Assembly: GCF_000426725.1 (NCBI RefSeq)
Contig: NZ_AUFX01000003.1
Coordinates: forward strand, 682,001-746,000
Source of the DNA: Sporocytophaga myxococcoides DSM 11118
Lineage (GTDB): Bacteria > Bacteroidota > Bacteroidia > Cytophagales > Cytophagaceae
Direction: 5' to 3'
DNA length: 64,000 bases
Of this stretch, positions 24,420 to 32,053 are shown piece by piece. Numbering within the stretch: position 1 is the stretch's first letter; each line of letters begins with the position of its first letter. The translations under genes and the position numbers were made by a program. The notes below the pieces were generated by a model, which was not told where the DNA came from, made no database searches, and saw only the letters and a program-made list of their open reading frames with translations.

Positions 24420-24764
24420 CTTAAGCACGAATGGTGCGTACTTAAGCTCCGTTGCCTCGTGCTTAAGCCTCAAAGCTCCGTGCTTAAGCACCAGAGTTCC
24501 GAGCTTAAGCACGAAGCTTCCGTAATTACTCACAGAATGAGCGGCAATATTAACATCACTTCCGAAAGTACTCACGCAGCATTCGGGAGTACTCACAGCC
24601 TCATCGTGAGCACTCCCGATGGGGACGGAAGCACTTCCGCAGGTCCTGTGCTTATGCACGGTCACTTTTTGCTTAAGCACGGACAATATTTGCTTAAGCA
24701 CAGGCACTCTGAACTTAAGCAAAAAAAGCCCGTGAGTAAGCCAGATATAGTCCGGAATAAGCTC
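24420..24764. repeat. 21-bp phased array of short palindromes, about 17 units
   Basis: Hexamers sit at an exact 21-nt step with no slip across 17 units. CTTAAG occurs at 24420, 24441, 24462, 24483, 24504, 24672, 24693 and 24714, and CTTATG at 24651. The middle and last units carry AGTACT (24567, 24588), AATATT (24546), or near-palindromes ATTACT, AGCACT, AGTAAG and AATAAG. CAC often follows, giving a 14-bp palindrome CGTGCTTAAGCACG in unit 1. Both strands can be read as heptads starting Leu-Lys because CTTAAG is its own complement. That makes coding status unclear; I read it as a non-coding array. Confidence 0.85.
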
Positions 24765-24830
24765 TATTAGTTCAGGAAAAGAAATTTTGAATGCGGGCTT
24801 ATGAATATTGCTACCGTCATATACGCTCCT

Positions 24831-25063
24831 CGGTCTGTGGCTCACAGACCGAAACCTTTCCACCATGATCAAAGTAGTCTAATTAACTCTCCTTTTTTCA
24901 TGAGTGTCATTTTTTTATTTTTGATGTAATAAGCTTAACCAATTATGGAAAAATTCTTTAAAGAAAGACGAATCTCTATATAACTTTTTCCTTTATTATA
25001 GATTATGGAGATTATTTTGGATAACTGTTATGGATAGATTCCGGTCTGTGTGCCAAAGACCGG
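24831..25063. repeat. REP-bounded element, copy 1
   Basis: About 233 nt. It starts with the palindrome CGGTCTGTG..CACAGACCG and ends with CCGGTCTGTG..AAGACCGG, so the two ends are inverted versions of one hairpin. The interior (AAACCTTTCCACCATGATCA, then an AT-rich stretch to GATTATGGAGATTATTTTGG) is repeated at 27736-28158 with few changes. Confidence 0.85.
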
Positions 25064-25203
25064 TGAGAAAGGGGTTAGTCAATTGAATGATTGGTATCCA
25101 CCTTTATTTTATACTTTGCAATATCCATTAATTCTCGTTTTTAAGAGCATCAGATTCTGCCCTGGGAGTGGACGTTTTTTTTGCCCATTGATATAGAACT
25201 TGA

Positions 25204-25695
25204 GAAGGCGTTATAGCAGGGCCTCATGATTTTGATAAAGAAATTATTGACAAATACGATATGTATAGAATTAAACGATATTTCAAACCTTTCACTGATA
25301 TTAAGCCCAGTAGGACTTGGGGCTGTGATTCACCTATTGAATTGTTTTAATTCAAGGTCTCGCATTTAAAGATTTATTTCCTATACTTCAAACTTTAATT
25401 TTAAAAAATGGTGAAGCCCATGACAATTTTTATGAAATGATAGCAAGCGAGGTATTCATAAAAGGGGATGAATTGTTAACAGAAGTTGACTTATATTTTC
25501 CTGACAAAAAGTTGCTATTTTCTGTGATTCTACAAAACATCATAGGAATGGAAAGGTCAAGATGAAGGATGAAAAAATATCAAATGAATTACAAAATTTA
25601 GGAATTAAAGCAATAAGAATACAAGGAAGTGAAATTGTCAATAACTTAGAAAAGGCAGTTGATAGAATATTGGAAGAAGTAAAAAACAACACCTA
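25204..25695 (+). pseudogene. Frame-broken DUF559/Vsr-like PD-(D/E)XK nuclease gene
   Basis: Three successive frames join into one protein if one T is added in each of two T runs (near 25345-25348 and near 25518-25521). The joined reading is EGVIAGPHDFDKEI..., then GCDSPIELF, LIQGLAFKDLFPILQ, EVDLYFPDKKLLFFCDSTKH and KMKDEKISNELQNLGIKAIRIQGSEI. This matches the order of small Vsr/DUF559-type endonuclease domains: SPIE start, D.YFP..KL strand with metal ligand, KD...N..L, GI..IRI. No start codon was found before 25204 because a TGA precedes the frame. True decay or homopolymer miscounting are both possible. Confidence 0.6.
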
Positions 25696-25870
25696 ACATT
25701 GTATATAGCAAATTGGGTGTTTATTTGTATTAGACAGTTTAGTTGTGTTTAGGAACAGCGGCGGAAGTCGAAAGTACTTTGCTTTCTTCCACCCTACTTA
25801 CCATATACTGGCCGTTATAGGCTAGGGTGGAACAAACTATAAATAAACTGAGAAACTTTCGACAATCAAC

Positions 25871-26236
25871 TTATTTTTTCTTTCCGATTATGTTTTTTCG
25901 ATGTTGTAATCCCCATTCTAACATCACATCTAAAACTTTACGATAAGCATACCCAGACTTTGTTAATTCATACTCTACTGTAACAGGTACTGTGTCGTAA
26001 ACTGTCCGATTTATAATACCGTTAACTTCCAAATCTTTCAATTCCTTAGACAACATTCGTGGATTTATTTTTGGAATTGTCTTTTCCAATTCAGTAAAAC
26101 GCTTTTTACCAAAAAGCAATTGCGCTATAATAGGCGTTTTCCACTTTCCATTAAGCACATTTAAGGTATCGTGAATTGCCAAAACGTAATCGGTTGAACA
26201 GTCTTTAATACTGTTTATCTCTGATATTTTACTCAT
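25871..26236 (-). CDS. HxlR-family transcriptional regulator
   Basis: 121 residues, one winged-helix domain. The HxlR signature is clear: LNGKWKTPIIAQLLFGKKRFTELEKTIPKINPRMLSKELKDLEVNGIINRTVYDTVPVTVEYELTKSGY. The first part carries a single cysteine (Cys13, SIKDCSTDY), the usual position of the redox- or electrophile-sensing cysteine in HypR/QorR-type members. It is divergent from the NmrA-like gene at 26368, and its own -7 element lies between two palindromes. It probably represses both itself and the reductase until a reactive small molecule modifies the cysteine. Confidence 0.9.
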   Translation of the reverse strand: MSKISEINSIKDCSTDYVLAIHDTLNVLNGKWKTPIIAQLLFGKKRFTELEKTIPKINPRMLSKELKDLEVNGIINRTVYDTVPVTVEYELTKSGYAYRKVLDVMLEWGLQHRKNIIGKKK

Positions 26237-26263
26237 AACTACTTCATTCAGTTGTCTCTATAT

Positions 26264-26298
26264 TTTTGTATAGCGCTATACAAAAGTATAGTACTATA
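26264..26298. promoter_or_regulatory. Double operator between hxlR and the NmrA-like gene
   Basis: Two palindromes 18 bp centre to centre: GTATAGCGCTATAC (inside a 22-bp perfect palindrome, 26264-26285) and TATAGTACTATA (26287-26298). They share the half-site GTATAG. The hxlR -7 element TACTTTTG (minus strand, 26281-26288) lies between them, and the NmrA-like gene's -7 element TAACTTTG is at 26319-26326. Binding here would block both promoters. Confidence 0.75.
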
Positions 26299-26367
26299 TA
26301 TTTTATAGTTAAGGTAGATAACTTTGTCTTAATAATAAAATGTTCCATTAAATAAAACAAAAAGAAA

Positions 26368-27237
26368 ATGAGCAAAATACTAATTACAGGAGCAACTGGT
26401 CGTTTAGGAAAAACAGTAATTGAACAATTATTGAAACACACAGCAGCAAATAATATCGTGGCATTTGCAAGAGATGAAAACAAGGCAACTATCATAAAAG
26501 AAAAAGGAATTGATGTAAGATTTGGGAGCTATGAAGATACAGCATCCCTTGAGAAAGCTTTAAATGGGATAGATAAAATTTTACTAGTTTCTTCTCCATC
26601 AATTGAAAATAGGTTTGAGCACCACAAAAATGTAGTTGATGTAGCGAAAAAATCAGGGGTAAAACACATAGTTTTTACCGGGGCCGTGTTCAAAAATCCA
26701 AGTGTATCGAAGACCAAAAGTTTAATCGAACCCTTATTCCAAACAGATGAATACATAAAGGCAAGCGGATTGATTTATACTTTATTACATAACTCCTTAT
26801 ATGCTGACGAAATAAAAATCTTTGTAGGGGAAAAAGTTCTTGAAACAGGAATTATCTTTCCTGCAGGAAACGGAAAAGTTCCTTACGCTCTTCGAAGAGA
26901 AATGAGCGAAGCAGCAGCAAATGTGTTATTGCAAAACAATCACGAAAACAAAATCTATGAACTTACGGGAAATGATTTATATTCTTATGAAGATATAGCA
27001 AACATCTTCTCTTCTTTATCTGGAAAAACCATCAGTTATACAGACCTTGACACTTCAGTATATTCAGAAAATTTAAAAATTTTAGGTATACCTGAAAACT
27101 TCGTTTCAATTATGACTGGATTTGCAACTGACATCAAAAATCATCAATATGAAATAATTAGCTCTGATTTTGAAAAACTGTTAGGAAGAAAACCAACAGA
27201 TCTTAAGGAATCATTAAAAGAAATTTATAAATTTTAA
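26368..27237 (+). CDS. NAD(P)-binding NmrA/QorB-like oxidoreductase
   Basis: 289 residues. The Rossmann motif GATGRLG is at residues 8-14, with GSYEDTASLEKALNGIDKILLVSSPS typical of the atypical short-chain reductase/NmrA group. The layout next to a divergent HxlR regulator is that of quinone oxidoreductase 2 (QorB)-type genes, which reduce quinones or other electrophiles with NADPH. The classical SDR Tyr-x3-Lys motif is not seen, as expected for this group. Its regulation is predicted to run through the double operator at 26264-26298. Confidence 0.85.
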   Translation: MSKILITGATGRLGKTVIEQLLKHTAANNIVAFARDENKATIIKEKGIDVRFGSYEDTASLEKALNGIDKILLVSSPSIENRFEHHKNVVDVAKKSGVKHIVFTGAVFKNPSVSKTKSLIEPLFQTDEYIKASGLIYTLLHNSLYADEIKIFVGEKVLETGIIFPAGNGKVPYALRREMSEAAANVLLQNNHENKIYELTGNDLYSYEDIANIFSSLSGKTISYTDLDTSVYSENLKILGIPENFVSIMTGFATDIKNHQYEIISSDFEKLLGRKPTDLKESLKEIYKF

Positions 27238-27623
27238 GATAAAACTTAATATAAATCTTGCAGACATTGGACATAATTGAAAAAAAGATTTGTAATTAAA
27301 TGAATAGTTTTTAATACAAACAAAAACCACAGCCTATAACACCAGGTTGTAGCTATAGCTGGGTGATGATGAAATTTTGAGTGCGCGCTTCTAAAGCCGC
27401 ACTTTTTTATTTATTTTTATAAAGCGTGCTGGCGGTGTCTCGGCGGACAGAGAAGCGCTCTAAAACCCGCCATAGCAACAACCTAGACGGGCATCAATTA
27501 GGAGTGATTTTTATTGATGAATTCCAATCTAGCTTTAAATGAAAGTATATCAGAAAATCGCTTTGCATTCAATTTTAAAGTTAAGCATGTTTTATGTTTG
27601 ATAAAAAATTTTATAAACCATTT
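27238..27623. other. Intergenic region, short hairpins only
   Basis: No gene. It contains an imperfect ACAGCCTATAACACCAGGTTG segment (21 shared over a break), and a GGCGGTGTC..GGCGG-rich patch near 27430, the only GC-rich spot in an otherwise AT-rich stretch. Confidence 0.4.
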
Positions 27624-28160
27624 GCTCCTCGGTCTGTGACACAGACCGAAACCTTTCCACCACGATCAGAGTAGTCTAATTAACTCTCCCTTTTTCATGA
27701 GTTTCATTTTTTTATTTTTGATCTAATCCGCTCCTCGGTCTGTGGCTCACAGACCGAAACCTTTCCTCCACGATCAAAGTAGTCTAATTAACTCTCCTTT
27801 TTTCATGAGTGTCATTTTTTTATTTTTGATCTAATCAGCTAAACCAATTATGGAAAAATTCTTTAAAGAAAGACGAATCACTATATGACTTTTTCCATTA
27901 TTACAGATTATGGAGATTATTTTGGATAACTGTTATGGACAGATTCCGGTCTGTGTGCCACCATAGCCGTCAACTTAGTGATGAGACAAGTAAAAAAATA
28001 GTTTTCCCTGCTATATAAAAGAGTAGTAATAATGGAAAAAGAGAGCAACAGCAACAAAATATTCCAGGAATAGTCTTGCTGTTGCTAATTTACTTTGATT
28101 AAGAATTATGTAATTCTAAACTTGCTTAAGTTGACGGCTATGGTGTGCCACAGACCGGGG
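27624..28160. repeat. REP-bounded element, copy 2, with tandem head and nested MITE
   Basis: The first about 106 nt (from GCTCCTCGG at 27624) are repeated again from 27730, so the element head is duplicated in tandem. The second copy then follows 24831-25063 closely. Its closing palindrome is split at 27960 by the 183-bp element at 27961-28143. Confidence 0.85.
27961..28143. mobile_element. MITE-like element with 17-bp terminal repeats and 7-bp target duplication
   Basis: Ends are CCATAGCCGTCAACTTA and its exact reverse complement. TGTGCCA occurs directly before (27954-27960) and after (28144-28150), the mark of a transposition event. Removing the element and one TGTGCCA restores a clean CGGTCTGTG..CACAGACCG palindrome. 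Inside is a shorter inverted repeat, AGCAACAGCAA/TTGCTGTTGCT (28044-28086). There is no coding capacity, so a transposase must act in trans. Confidence 0.85.
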
Positions 28161-28189
28161 AGAAGAAGAAAATACGACGTAAAAACTGA

Positions 28190-28256
28190 AATAGCTAATA
28201 ACATATGCATTAAAGTCCCTCTCCTTCAGGAGAGGGATTTAGGGTGAGGTCTTTTA
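28190..28256. repeat. CTCCTTCAGGAG dispersed element, copy 2
   Basis: Near-identical to 16791-16857, including the flanking CTAATAACATA and the trailing TTTAGGGTGAGGTCTTTT. Confidence 0.85.
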
Positions 28257-28359
28257 ATAGATATATTTCTCAAGCATCTAAATACCTTTTCAAATCATTT
28301 CATTTTTTAATTTTTCTTTATTAATTCTATAATTAACTTCGATTTCGAAATTTATCTAT

Positions 28360-29145
28360 ATGGCTTTACTGCATTTGGTCAATTGGAATGTAAATGGCAT
28401 CCGCTCCATTATGAAGAAGGATTTTGTAAGGGACATTAACACCTTGAATCCTGATATACTGTGCTTGCAGGAAACGAAAGCCGGAGTTCATGATGTGGAA
28501 ACATTGTGCGCCATGCTGCCTGAATACAAAGTTTATGGAAACGCATCAAAGGCAAGAAAAGGTTATTCTGGCACAGCTATCCTTACCAAATATGTTCCCA
28601 TAAGCGTAACTTATGATATGAATATTGAAGAACACGATCAGGAAGGAAGGGTTATCACAGCAGAGTATGATCATTTTTTTCTTGTAACAGTTTATGTACC
28701 AAACTCAGGAGAAGGATTAAAACGTCTTGATTACCGCGAAAAGTGGGATGCTGACTTTTTAAAGTACGTTCTGGATCTGAACGCCAAAAAGCCTGTGATC
28801 ATTGCCGGAGATCTGAATGTAGCACATACGGAAAAAGATATAGCCAATGCGAAAAAGAACTATAATAAATCTGCAGGATATACTCAAAGGGAAATAGACG
28901 GCTTCAACAGATTACTTGGTTCCGGTTTTTCAGACACCTTCAGGCTGCTTCATCCGGATGAAATCAAATACACCTACTGGAGTAACTTTTTCAATTCACG
29001 GGCAAAAAATGTTGGCTGGAGAATAGATTATTTTGTGGTCAGTAATTCATTGATCAGTCAGGTTAAAGAGGCAACGGTGAGCAATGAATTCATGGGTTCA
29101 GACCATTGCCCCATTGAGTTGAAGATTGAGATAGTTAAAAGTTGA
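28360..29145 (+). CDS. xth: Exodeoxyribonuclease III (AP endonuclease)
   Basis: 261 residues, normal length for the ExoIII/APE1 family of base-excision repair enzymes. All catalytic motifs are present: NWNVNGIRS (Asn10), LQETKA (Glu38, metal), YSGTAIL, the GDLNVAH aspartate/asparagine pair, WRIDYFVVS and the final GSDHCPI (catalytic Asp-His). The protein cuts DNA 5' to abasic sites and trims 3' blocks. The ATG at 28360 is right, since the first strand begins at residue 4. The stop codon lies inside an AAAGCTGAAAGC-type repeat. Confidence 0.95.
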   Translation: MALLHLVNWNVNGIRSIMKKDFVRDINTLNPDILCLQETKAGVHDVETLCAMLPEYKVYGNASKARKGYSGTAILTKYVPISVTYDMNIEEHDQEGRVITAEYDHFFLVTVYVPNSGEGLKRLDYREKWDADFLKYVLDLNAKKPVIIAGDLNVAHTEKDIANAKKNYNKSAGYTQREIDGFNRLLGSGFSDTFRLLHPDEIKYTYWSNFFNSRAKNVGWRIDYFVVSNSLISQVKEATVSNEFMGSDHCPIELKIEIVKS

Positions 29146-29230
29146 AAGCTGAAAGCTGTTCCGTTAAATATTTGATAACATTAAGAAAGGCTATAATTTA
29201 CCTTTACCAACAATAAAAATATTCACTACT

Positions 29231-29530
29231 ATGATTGCAACTATTGTACATGTATATGTAAAACCTGAGTGCGTAGAGGCTTTTATAGCAGCTACCAAAC
29301 AGAATCATGAGGAATCGGTTAAAGAGGCCGGTAATCTTAGATTTGATATACTACAGGATGCTTCGGATCCATCAAAATTTGTTTTTTATGAAGCTTATGC
29401 CAGCGAAGCGGCAGCGGCTGCACATAAAGAAACCAACCACTACCTTACCTGGCGTGATACTGTAGCTCCATTTATGGCTAAACCTAGAGAAGGTGTAAAA
29501 CATCAAATATTATTTCCACAAAATTCATGA
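29231..29530 (+). CDS. Antibiotic biosynthesis monooxygenase (ABM/LsrG-like) domain protein
   Basis: 99 residues forming one ferredoxin-like ABM domain: IATIVHVYVKPECVEAFIAATKQNHEESVKEAGNLRFDILQD, then FVFYEAYASEAAAAAHKETNHY. The closest known type is the LsrG/YgiN group, which acts on small quinol or autoinducer-like compounds. Its stop codon overlaps the start of the alcohol dehydrogenase (ATGA at 29527-29530), so the two are translationally coupled and probably handle the same compound. The actual substrate is not known. Confidence 0.85.
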   Translation: MIATIVHVYVKPECVEAFIAATKQNHEESVKEAGNLRFDILQDASDPSKFVFYEAYASEAAAAAHKETNHYLTWRDTVAPFMAKPREGVKHQILFPQNS

Positions 29531-30702
29531 TTGCACCATTTGTATTTGCACGCAACCCTGCCATTCAATTCGGATCAGGAAAAATCTCCGGTCTTCCTAA
29601 AGCTGTAAAAGCTTACGGCAGACAGGTCCTTATCGTAACAGGTGCTGCTTCTTTTATTAAAAGTAAAACCTGGGAGAAATTACAGGATGATTTCTCTAAC
29701 AACGGCATTACCTGGGATCATTACACAATTGATAAAGAACCCTCTCCTTCGCTGGTGGATGAATGTGTTAAAAATTTTCAGGAGAAAAATATAGAGGTAG
29801 TTGTAGCTATTGGCGGTGGAAGCGTGTTGGATGCAGGGAAGGCTATTTCTGCCATGCTGAGAGAAAATGCATCTGTACAATTATTTCTTGAAGGTGTTGG
29901 AACAAGAACGCATTCTGGCAATAAGGTACCGTTTATTGCTGTCCCTACAACGTCAGGCACAGGAAGTGAAGCAACAAAAAACGCCGTGTTGTCAGAGGTG
30001 GGAGAACAAGGATTTAAAAAATCTTTGCGCCATGATAATTTTGTTCCTGATCTGGCAATTATAGATCCTGATCTGACATTATCCTGCCCTAAGCACATAA
30101 CAGCATATACTGGTATGGATGCTTTTACTCAATTGCTGGAATCATTTCTATCTACCAATGCCAACCCAATGACTGATTCTCTTGCCATAGAAGGATTGAA
30201 TAGAATTTCTGCCTCATTAGTCAATTGCTATGAAAATGGCAACACGGATATTGAAGCGCGCACAGATATGGCTTACGCTTCTTTGATCTCAGGCATTACC
30301 CTTGCTAATGCAGGTTTAGGTACAGTGCATGGTTTTGCTTCCACAATCGGTGGATACTTTGATATCCCTCATGGTGTAATTTGCAGTGCATTAATGGGAC
30401 CTGTCAACAATATAACGGTAAAAAGCCTTCAGCAAAAAGATCCCCACCACATTGCCTTGCAGAAATATGCTAAAGTTGGCAAGATGTTCGCAAAGGAAAA
30501 AAATAAGTCTGATGCCTATTATATCGAGTTTATTGTAACGCAGATCGATGAGCTTACAAAGAGATTGGAAATACCAGCGTTGTCTGCATTTAACTTAACA
30601 AGTAAAGACATTGACCGGATAGTCACAGGATCTGACAATAAAAATAATCCTGTAAAGCTGAGTCCAGAACAGATGGCGGAAGCATTGGAAATGGCGTTGT
30701 AA
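29527..30702 (+). CDS. Iron-containing (group III) alcohol dehydrogenase
   Basis: 391 residues, usual length. The nucleotide-binding GGGSVLDAGKAISAM, the signature VPTTSGTGSEATKNAVL, and the metal-binding segments TAYTGMDAFTQLLESF and GTVHGFASTIGGYFDIPHGVICSALM are all present. It reduces aldehydes or oxidises alcohols with NAD(P)(H), in the cytoplasm. It is coupled by an ATGA overlap to the ABM-domain gene. That pairing suggests removal of a small carbonyl compound, but the substrate cannot be read from the sequence. A hairpin repeat at 30718-30767 follows. Confidence 0.9.
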   Translation: MIAPFVFARNPAIQFGSGKISGLPKAVKAYGRQVLIVTGAASFIKSKTWEKLQDDFSNNGITWDHYTIDKEPSPSLVDECVKNFQEKNIEVVVAIGGGSVLDAGKAISAMLRENASVQLFLEGVGTRTHSGNKVPFIAVPTTSGTGSEATKNAVLSEVGEQGFKKSLRHDNFVPDLAIIDPDLTLSCPKHITAYTGMDAFTQLLESFLSTNANPMTDSLAIEGLNRISASLVNCYENGNTDIEARTDMAYASLISGITLANAGLGTVHGFASTIGGYFDIPHGVICSALMGPVNNITVKSLQQKDPHHIALQKYAKVGKMFAKEKNKSDAYYIEFIVTQIDELTKRLEIPALSAFNLTSKDIDRIVTGSDNKNNPVKLSPEQMAEALEMAL

Positions 30703-30717
30703 ATTTCTTAGCAACAC

Positions 30718-30767
30718 TTTGAGCAACAGCAAGGCATTTCTGAGATATTTTGTCGCTGTTGCTCAAA
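30718..30767. repeat. Hairpin of the GAGCAACAGC family, possible terminator
   Basis: Perfect 13-bp arms TTTGAGCAACAGC and GCTGTTGCTCAAA with a 24-nt loop, 16 nt after the alcohol dehydrogenase stop. The arm wording matches the internal hairpins at 23322-23400 and 28044-28086. No long T run follows. Confidence 0.6.
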
Positions 30768-30961
30768 CTGCTCCTTTCTTCAATAGCCCCTTTGAATCTA
30801 CGAGGATACCCTGGAATAACAATTGTATCCCTTCCCTGAACGCTAAGAATATTTCAACCAAACAAAGCAAAATTTAAAATCTTAGGTTATTGATTAAAAT
30901 GTATCATTTTACTTAATTAACCGTAGTAAAAAACCAAATTAATAAACCACAACCCAAACCA

Positions 30962-31813
30962 ATGAGAAAACCTTTTTTCAAACATTTGCTAGCAGCCTTG
31001 TTCGCTGTTTCACTTGTTATGACAGCGCAGGCACAAAGGAAACCCAGCGATCCTAAGCATGAAAATCATTATAAGGTAGAACCGATAGATACCGACGTAT
31101 TGCATATCGAATTCATTGATGCCCACTCCCAGCAAGCCTTTACTCAGGTAAAGTTAAAGATCACCAATAAGACTGAAGACTTTATCTATTTTAAAGGAAA
31201 TGAACCTACATTTAAGTATGAATTCGGAGACCAGCATGCCAGCGGTGGCGGAATGTTTCAGAGTATGAATATGGTGATTGATCCTAAAGCTACGGAAACA
31301 AAAATCCTTAAAGTAAGTGGCGGTCAGAACTTTCACGTGGAAAAACTGACCCTGATTTTAGATGGTTTTTACAGAATTTCTTCAGAAGGTAAAAAGCTTA
31401 GTGCCCCTGACTTTCAAATACCAGCTTCAAAAAATGAGTTTCAGGCAGGTGGTTTTACCTGTAACCTGGAGAAAATAAAAAAAGAGACTAAGGAAACAGC
31501 TGTTAACTTCAAATGCACTTATAGCGGTTCTGATGTCGGAAAAATTGAAGCAAACAAGTTGGTTTTAAAAACAGAAAGTGGCCAGGAGTTTGCTAACGAA
31601 AACAGAAAAACTGAAGTAGATCTTGTACTTCCGGGAGAGCATGCGAAAGTTATTGGCGTATGGCATATTCCGGGTAAAACTGTAGATATGCAATTTGCGA
31701 CTATGAACATCGTATGGAAAGACACTTTTACGGAATCAAAAATGAAGCCGATAAAAATCGGTGATGCTAAATTCGTTTTAGACCCGGGCGTGACGGACGC
31801 GAAGAATAAATAA
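30962..31813 (+). CDS. Secreted protein of unknown function
   Basis: 283 residues with a clear signal peptide (1-24, ends TAQAQ). The mature part is rich in beta strands in two Ig-like halves: about 45-130 (LHIEFIDAHSQQAFTQVKLKITNKTEDFIYFKGNE) and 165-270 (TAVNFKCTYSGSDVGKIEANKLVLKTESGQEF). No T9SS tail or lipobox, so it probably remains in the periplasm. The single recognisable point is the resemblance of both halves to adhesion or chaperone-type beta sandwiches. A very good terminator follows. Confidence 0.7.
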   Translation: MRKPFFKHLLAALFAVSLVMTAQAQRKPSDPKHENHYKVEPIDTDVLHIEFIDAHSQQAFTQVKLKITNKTEDFIYFKGNEPTFKYEFGDQHASGGGMFQSMNMVIDPKATETKILKVSGGQNFHVEKLTLILDGFYRISSEGKKLSAPDFQIPASKNEFQAGGFTCNLEKIKKETKETAVNFKCTYSGSDVGKIEANKLVLKTESGQEFANENRKTEVDLVLPGEHAKVIGVWHIPGKTVDMQFATMNIVWKDTFTESKMKPIKIGDAKFVLDPGVTDAKNK

Positions 31814-31823
31814 TAGAAATCAT

Positions 31824-31852
31824 AAAAAAGGGATCTGTAAGATCCCTTTTTT
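31824..31852 (+). terminator. Intrinsic terminator
   Basis: 12-bp perfect stem AAAAAAGGGATC/GATCCCTTTTTT around 5 nt, 11 nt after the stop codon. Confidence 0.9.
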
Positions 31853-31985
31853 GTCTATCATTAATCCTTGTTTGCTCAACTAGGGTTATGTAGAATAATA
31901 ATTATTGGCTTGATAGTTATAGTGAGACACAGGATGAGGCGCGGAAATGCGACTGAGCTGGTGTTACAAGTCCTTCAAATAAAAA

Positions 31986-32010
31986 GATCGGGTATTTGTT
32001 TATCCCGATC
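31986..32010 (-). terminator. Terminator of the LamG-domain gene
   Basis: GATCGGG..CCCGATC hairpin followed on the minus strand by a T5 run; located 44 nt after the stop at 32054. Confidence 0.7.
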
Positions 32011-32053
32011 AAAAATTAAAATAGAAGAGTATTTATCTTTAACGCATTAAACG

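Noticed and set aside
24357-24872. Open frames on both strands across the palindrome array (117 codons plus, 171 codons minus)
   Set aside because: Both exist because CTTAAG reads Leu-Lys on either strand and the 21-nt step keeps the frame; neither has a convincing start or a fold. Treated as a repeat array.
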